Assembly: GCA_029975555.1 (NCBI GenBank)
Contig: JARKOY010000109.1
Span: forward strand, 62,001-126,000
Origin: Spirochaetia bacterium
GTDB taxonomy: Bacteria; Spirochaetota; Spirochaetia; Treponematales; Rectinemataceae
DNA: 64,000 nucleotides
Reading direction: 5' to 3'
In this document: positions 60,513-64,000 of the stretch, piece after piece
Layout of the letters: the number at the start of each line of letters is the position of its first letter
Numbering within the stretch: the first letter of the stretch is position 1
The notes under the pieces: model-generated
Databases searched by the model: none
What the model was told of the DNA's origin: nothing
Seen by the model: only the letters and a program-made list of their open reading frames with translations
Program-made: the position numbers and the translations under genes

Positions 60513-61271
60513 TTACAATAAAAACAACAATGCGGCGAGGCCTAGGAGCCCCCAGTCCCAGCCTGTAAATTTTTTCAGCCTCAGACTTCTTTGGGGCGAG
60601 TAGCCTCGGGCTTCCATCGCCACCGCGGTCCGCCATGCCTGGACCATGCTGCCGATGATCAATTGTTCGAGCATGAGGAGTGTGCGTCGGACGTTTCGCC
60701 TTGAGAGCCCTATGCCCCGAACTTCTCCGGCTTCCTTGATCCGCTGGTAGGTGTCGAAAATCCGCGGCAGAAAGAGCAGCACGAGCGAAAACAGCATGCC
60801 GGGGTCCCCCATGATGCCTGGCTCTTTCTCCTGAGCGCTTCTCCTTTTCCGAATGAGCCTGCGGACCACGCGTACGGCGGCCGTCATCCAGTCGCCTATT
60901 TCGCCCACGCGGGTGGTCGCGTAGAAGAGTCTCGAGTAGACATACACGGTGAAGAGCCTCAGCGCGTAGAGGCCGGACGCAGGCAGCGTCGTGAGGTCGA
61001 AGAGCCGGCCGTCGCCGGGCAGCACCCCCCGCGCAAGTGCCGCAAATGCCGCCAGCGCTGCGATGGACAACAGGGCTCCACCGGCGACTTTAGGCAATCG
61101 CATCAGCGCGAGAATGCCGAGCGCAAAGAGCACCACCATGACGCCGAGACTAGACCGCATCGCCGCAGATGCAACCCCCAGCAGAAATACGAGCTTTGCG
61201 AGGGGATGCATCGTCGCCAGCGCACTCTTCCCAGGCTCGAACGCAAAAGGATTCGCTAGTCGATTCGCCAT
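60513..61271 (-). CDS. ecfT: ECF transporter transmembrane component
   Basis: This 252-aa membrane protein of the CbiQ/EcfT family has about five hydrophobic segments and the coupling region with Ala-Arg-Gly motifs (EAGEVRGIGLSRRNVRRTL and MEARGYSPQRSLR, which contain the characteristic xRG/ARG signatures). It couples the ATPase to the substrate-binding S component. The ATG at 61271 overlaps the end of the ATPase gene; an upstream GTG at 61295 is possible but has no better ribosome site. Confidence 0.87.
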   Translation of the reverse strand: MANRLANPFAFEPGKSALATMHPLAKLVFLLGVASAAMRSSLGVMVVLFALGILALMRLPKVAGGALLSIAALAAFAALARGVLPGDGRLFDLTTLPASGLYALRLFTVYVYSRLFYATTRVGEIGDWMTAAVRVVRRLIRKRRSAQEKEPGIMGDPGMLFSLVLLFLPRIFDTYQRIKEAGEVRGIGLSRRNVRRTLLMLEQLIIGSMVQAWRTAVAMEARGYSPQRSLRLKKFTGWDWGLLGLAALLFLL

Positions 61272-61999
61272 GGATAGCACTCGCGGTAGGGGCACACGAG
61301 CCCAGTCTGCACAAAGACCTCTTTGGGGGCCTGGCGTGGGGGTGCGTCAAAGACAAGCCTGCCATGATCGAGGATCACGAGCCTCGATGCCAGAGAAAAG
61401 ACTTTCTCAATTTCGTGGGTGAGCACGATGAGGGTCTTGCCCTCCGCGCGCAGCGCTGTGAGCACGTCGATGATTTCCATAGCGGAGGGAAAATCCAAAT
61501 TCGCGAACGGCTCGTCGAGGATCACGCAGCGCGGCTTCATGGCGAGGACGCCCGCAATGGCGAGCCTGCGTTTTTCGCCGCCGGAGAGCGTGAGAGGCCG
61601 GCGGTCCGACATCCCCTCGAGGCGGGCCTCGCGGAGCGCCTGGCGGACGGCTTCTTCGAGCTCTTTTCCACGAATGCCCAGGTTCGCGGGCCCGAATGCC
61701 AGGTCCTCTTCCACGGTCTGTCCGAAAATCTGGGCTTCGGTGTCTTGAAAGACATAGCCGACTTCCTTCCGGATCAGCGGAATCTGCGACGCGATGGGTG
61801 CGCCGCGATACAAAATAGCCCCTGAGCTTGGTTTGGAGAGGCCTATGAAGTGCCGCATGAGCAGCGATTTGCCCGCGCCGTTCTTCCCTGCGACGATGAC
61901 GAACTCTCCCTCGTCGATGGAGAGCGACAGGTCCTCGAGACCGACCTTGCCGTCCGGAAACAGGTGTCCAAGCCCCTCCGCGCGAAAAAGTTCAGCCAT
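61256..61999 (-). CDS. ecfA: ECF transporter ATPase
   Basis: This 247-aa ABC ATPase has Walker A GKNGAGKSLL (~38-47), the Q-loop GYVFQDTEAQIFG typical of ECF ATPases, the signature LSGGEKRRLAIAGVLAM and Walker B CVILDEPFANLD. The switch His is in VLTHE. It provides energy for the S component encoded just upstream; the start overlaps the end of bioY by 8 bases. Confidence 0.93.
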   Translation of the reverse strand: MAELFRAEGLGHLFPDGKVGLEDLSLSIDEGEFVIVAGKNGAGKSLLMRHFIGLSKPSSGAILYRGAPIASQIPLIRKEVGYVFQDTEAQIFGQTVEEDLAFGPANLGIRGKELEEAVRQALREARLEGMSDRRPLTLSGGEKRRLAIAGVLAMKPRCVILDEPFANLDFPSAMEIIDVLTALRAEGKTLIVLTHEIEKVFSLASRLVILDHGRLVFDAPPRQAPKEVFVQTGLVCPYRECYPWRID

Positions 62000-62555
62000 C
62001 GCTCGTCTGCTGCTCGATGTGGCGCAGCGCTTTCAAAATTGGAGGCGCGAGGATGGAAGCGACGATGATCTTTGCGATATCGCCGGGAATGAAGGGAACA
62101 AGACCCATGGCGAGGGCCTTCGTCCAGTCCACGCCGAGAACTGCCTTCAGCCTGGCCACGCCGAACACGTAGACGACGGCCATGCCGACGACCCCTGCCA
62201 TCACATTGAAATACCACCGCTGCTTGCCAAGTCTTGAGAGAAGGCCGAAGGCGACCACTCCCGGCATGAAGCCGAAGAGATACCCGCCGGTCGGCCCCGC
62301 AAACTTAACTAGTCCGCCCGTACCGCCCGAGAATACGGGCAAACCCGCGGCTCCCAAGATCAAATAGAAGACGACCGAGGCGAGCCCCCACCATGGCCCG
62401 AGGATGAATCCTGCGAGAAGGATGAACATGTTCTGAAGCACGATCGGCACCGGTGTTCCCGGAATCGGAATTGCGATGTAGGCGCCGATGGAAATCAGGG
62501 CAGCGAAGAGGCACGCCATAATTGCACGGGTGAGTTTGGAATCAATGTTCTCCAT
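61992..62555 (-). CDS. bioY: Biotin transporter S component BioY
   Basis: This 187-aa membrane protein has six hydrophobic segments and the BioY signature: AYIAIPIPGTPVPIVLQNMFILLAGFILG (~25-53), GAAGLPVFSGGTGGL, and GPTGGYLFGFMPG. It binds biotin and works with EcfA and EcfT as a dedicated vitamin importer. It is the first gene of the three-gene minus-strand operon. Divergent from the asparagine attenuator region. Confidence 0.93.
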   Translation of the reverse strand: MENIDSKLTRAIMACLFAALISIGAYIAIPIPGTPVPIVLQNMFILLAGFILGPWWGLASVVFYLILGAAGLPVFSGGTGGLVKFAGPTGGYLFGFMPGVVAFGLLSRLGKQRWYFNVMAGVVGMAVVYVFGVARLKAVLGVDWTKALAMGLVPFIPGDIAKIIVASILAPPILKALRHIEQQTSDG

Positions 62556-62615
62556 AGGCCGGACTATGGCTCAAATGTGGAATATTGGTCAAGAGCAGCG
62601 CCCTGTGGATGGCTA

Positions 62616-62644
62616 TTGACATAATTATGCAGTTGGAGTAAAAA
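62616..62644 (+). promoter_or_regulatory. Promoter of the asparagine leader
   Basis: TTGACA (62616-62621), 17 bases, TAAAAA (62639-62644) would start the transcript at the leader ATG. Alternatively TGACATAAT (62617-62625) is an extended -10 with a start near 62632, which would keep the GGAG at 62635-62638 in the RNA. Confidence 0.55.
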
Positions 62645-62651
62645 AATATGT

Positions 62652-62735
62652 ATGGTGCGAGCAGTATTCGGCAATAACGGCAATCTCCTCAACAATAACG
62701 CCGCTTTCGGAGCGGGGCCGGAGCCGAATATATAG
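62652..62735 (+). CDS. Asn-rich leader peptide of the asparagine synthetase gene
   Basis: This 27-codon ORF encodes MVRAVFGNNGNLLNNNAA followed by a short tail, and ends with TAG at 62733-62735. Seven of 27 residues are Asn, six of them within nine codons (62673-62699). GGAG lies 13 bases upstream of the ATG. It is followed by a strong terminator and then by an asparagine synthetase gene. This composition and position are those of an attenuator leader peptide, which senses charged tRNA-Asn through ribosome stalling. An alternative ATG at 62648 reads only a 9-codon frame. Confidence 0.75.
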   Translation: MVRAVFGNNGNLLNNNAAFGAGPEPNI

Positions 62736-62797
62736 GCGCGCATTCGTGGCGCTGACAGATAAGGCCGGTCCCGTAGGGGGCCGGCCTTTTTGTTTTT
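62714..62797 (+). terminator. Attenuator: terminator with competing antiterminator
   Basis: The terminator stem is AAGGCCGGTCCC (62761-62772) with GGGGCCGGCCTT (62777-62788), loop GTAG, then TTTGTTTTT. GGGGCCGG at 62714-62721 can pair with CCGGTCCC (62765-62772, one G-U pair) and would block the terminator. That segment is itself partly held by the small hairpin CCGCT/AGCGG (62701-62715), directly after the last Asn codons. Confidence 0.75.
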
Positions 62798-62841
62798 GTC
62801 GCCACCGAAGGCGCGAGCTTTTCGTTATGGAGGTGAGGGGG

Positions 62842-62892
62842 ATGACAGCGCGAGTCTGCGTCCCCAGTGGTAATGGGGCTTTGTTCTGGTAG
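62842..62892 (+). CDS. Possible 16-codon ORF after the attenuator
   Basis: An ATG with GGAGGTGAGGGGG just upstream opens a 16-codon frame that ends at a TAG. It lies between the terminator and the synthetase gene. It encodes MTARVCVPSGNGALFW and has no recognised homologue. The ribosome binding site is good, but the peptide is short; low support. Confidence 0.2.
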   Translation: MTARVCVPSGNGALFW

Positions 62893-62962
62893 TCCGGCAC
62901 GCAGGGGCAGCGTTGCTGTCGCGGTGCTGGAGATCGAACAACCCTTTCCGCTGGAGTACACT

Positions 62963-64000
62963 ATGAAATCATGTGATGCGGTGGATGTCGCGGGCACCAC
63001 GATAGGCGATTCCTTGGAATTTTTTCAGACAAAGCTTGCGGGTCAGGGCGTGTCGTTCAGCCAATACCTGCTCGATTCCTACGTAAAGAAGTGGACGGGC
63101 GAGCAATTGGCGCATGCGCTCAAGGTCAGGACGGCCCTCGTGCTCGGCCTTCAAGAGTTTCTGGTCTCGAGGGGTATCATCAACATCGACAGGGTCTCGC
63201 TCTCTCCCGTCACCGATCCTCTCTGCCACAGCGTCGAGCATGTGCCTGTGATCCTCTTTCAGAACACGCCGTACCGCACGACGCATTCGATGATCTATTC
63301 GAAGATGCTCGCGTGCATAAGTCCTCATGTGCCCGGCGTCTACATCGATTCGCCGAACATCAGGCTCGAACTGCCCTCCGATACGCCGAGGCACAAATAT
63401 CTGATCGATTTTTCGCAGATGGATATCGAGCTCAAGCGTACGCAGCAATTGAGCGAGGAAGACTACTTCGATAGACCGCAAGAGACGGCGGCCGCGCTGG
63501 CGCAGGAGCGGGACCGCGCCCTCGACTTCTTCGAGGATGTGATCATCTACAGCGTAAAGAAAATCCTCGCGCTCGCAGGCGACAGTCTGACCGCCCTCGG
63601 CGTGACGCTGGCGGTACCGCAGAAGCCCTTTCCACGTTTCTATAAGGATGAAGAGGATGGCCACGATGGTCCGTCCTTCGAAAAGCGTCTGGGAAAGAAG
63701 GCGGGCGTGCAGTTCTTCTGGGTGCTGGGGCTTTTGAGGGAGAACTACGATCTCGTCTATCCCTATCTGTCGAGAGACGGCGCAAGGCCAGCGAGAGAGA
63801 GCATTTCTTCCCGTCAGGTGTTCAACTACGACCTGTGCGCAGCTCCACTCTACACCGACGGTACCTTGGGCGACGCGTACGAGGTCCTCTCGGGAGGCTT
63901 GCGCGAGTGGGTGTACGATGCGATCGTGGCGCGGCTCCTCGACAACGGCATTCTGCGCGAGGCTCCCCAGTTTGACGAAAAAGGAAACCTTCTGAACATG
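62963..64000 (+). CDS. Asparagine synthetase, archaeal (AsnRS-related) type, 3' end outside window
   Basis: At least 346 codons are open to the window edge. The sequence follows the archaeal asparagine synthetase that evolved from an AsnRS catalytic domain: LSPVTDPLCHSVEHVPVI, TTHSMIYSKMLA, the class II motif 2 region SPNIRLE...HKYLIDFSQMDIEL (~130-157) and SGGLREWVYDAIVARLL (~310-326). No N-terminal anticodon-binding domain is present, so it is not a tRNA synthetase. It would make asparagine from aspartate and ammonia. GGAG precedes the ATG by 6 bases. It is preceded by the Asn-rich leader and terminator. The C-terminal motif 3 is beyond the window. Confidence 0.82.
   Translation, partial: MKSCDAVDVAGTTIGDSLEFFQTKLAGQGVSFSQYLLDSYVKKWTGEQLAHALKVRTALVLGLQEFLVSRGIINIDRVSLSPVTDPLCHSVEHVPVILFQNTPYRTTHSMIYSKMLACISPHVPGVYIDSPNIRLELPSDTPRHKYLIDFSQMDIELKRTQQLSEEDYFDRPQETAAALAQERDRALDFFEDVIIYSVKKILALAGDSLTALGVTLAVPQKPFPRFYKDEEDGHDGPSFEKRLGKKAGVQFFWVLGLLRENYDLVYPYLSRDGARPARESISSRQVFNYDLCAAPLYTDGTLGDAYEVLSGGLREWVYDAIVARLLDNGILREAPQFDEKGNLLNM

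Noticed and set aside
62652-62797. The region as a metabolite riboswitch
   Set aside because: The Asn-rich ORF, its stop codon and the position of the pairing segments are better explained by ribosome-mediated attenuation. No known aptamer consensus was recognised.

Overview
The window reads as a chromosomal segment of a free-living or gut/sediment bacterium, most likely a spirochaete (Spirochaetota, Treponema/Spirochaeta side). This is an inference from gene content: a TIGR02757 (DUF2400) protein, an MscS + DUF432 pair, a CHASE2 adenylate cyclase, several TPR, PEGA and lipoprotein genes, and many sugar ABC importers. No rRNA, phage, insertion sequence or CRISPR array was seen. Base composition differs by region: the sugar operons at 5-26 kb are visibly more AT-rich than the GC-rich 26-64 kb part.

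Layout. 0-4.2 kb: a truncated lipoprotein gene running off the left edge, a TPR protein and a TIGR02757 protein. 4.4-4.5 kb: a tRNA-Pro(GGG) gene with its own promoter and terminator. 4.5-6.3 kb: a gene graveyard, with a 3' piece of an iclR gene abutting a 3' piece of a tctA gene plus a small HTH remnant. 6.3-19.8 kb: a GntR regulator divergent from a ~12.4 kb, twelve-gene carbohydrate operon. It has a ribose-type ABC importer, FGGY and PfkB kinases, an RbsD-like mutarotase, a shikimate-dehydrogenase-like protein, a cupin phosphoglucose isomerase, a 2-hydroxyacid dehydrogenase, a UlaG-like hydrolase, a KDPG aldolase, an aldo/keto reductase and DeoC. The substrate cannot be named and the combination looks undescribed. 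20.1-26 kb: a fructoselysine operon (frlB, frlO, frlN, frlM, frlD, frlR) in the Bacillus gene order, with no ATPase of its own.

26-32.9 kb: two metal/metalloid loci (small CxxC protein + ArsP-like permease; CadC-like ArsR repressor + P1B ATPase) whose promoters share a repressor half-site, then an aldehyde dehydrogenase. 33-35.8 kb: two exported hydrolases (C45-like and S41). 35.8-41.8 kb (minus strand): a LacI-controlled operon lacI-SBP-permease-permease-GH2 with two perfect 14/12-bp operators. 41.9-49.9 kb (minus strand): PEGA protein, small lipoprotein, MscS, DUF432, class-V aminotransferase, a DUF134-NifX fusion with an Mrp ATPase behind a 30-bp perfect palindrome, then a patatin-like lipase with TetR. 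50-54.8 kb: SDR oxidoreductase, ZIP transporter, PruA-type dehydrogenase and a DUF1576 membrane protein. 54.9-60.5 kb: a 130-aa unknown, exonuclease I, an SH3-like protein, an M48 lipoprotein and a CHASE2 adenylate cyclase carrying a repeated palindromic insertion in its coding sequence. 60.5-62.6 kb: BioY-EcfA-EcfT vitamin importer.

The most striking element is at the right edge. A promoter is followed by a 27-codon asparagine-rich leader ORF, a competing antiterminator, a GC-rich intrinsic terminator, and then an archaeal-type asparagine synthetase gene related to AsnRS. This is the architecture of ribosome-mediated transcription attenuation by asparagine supply.
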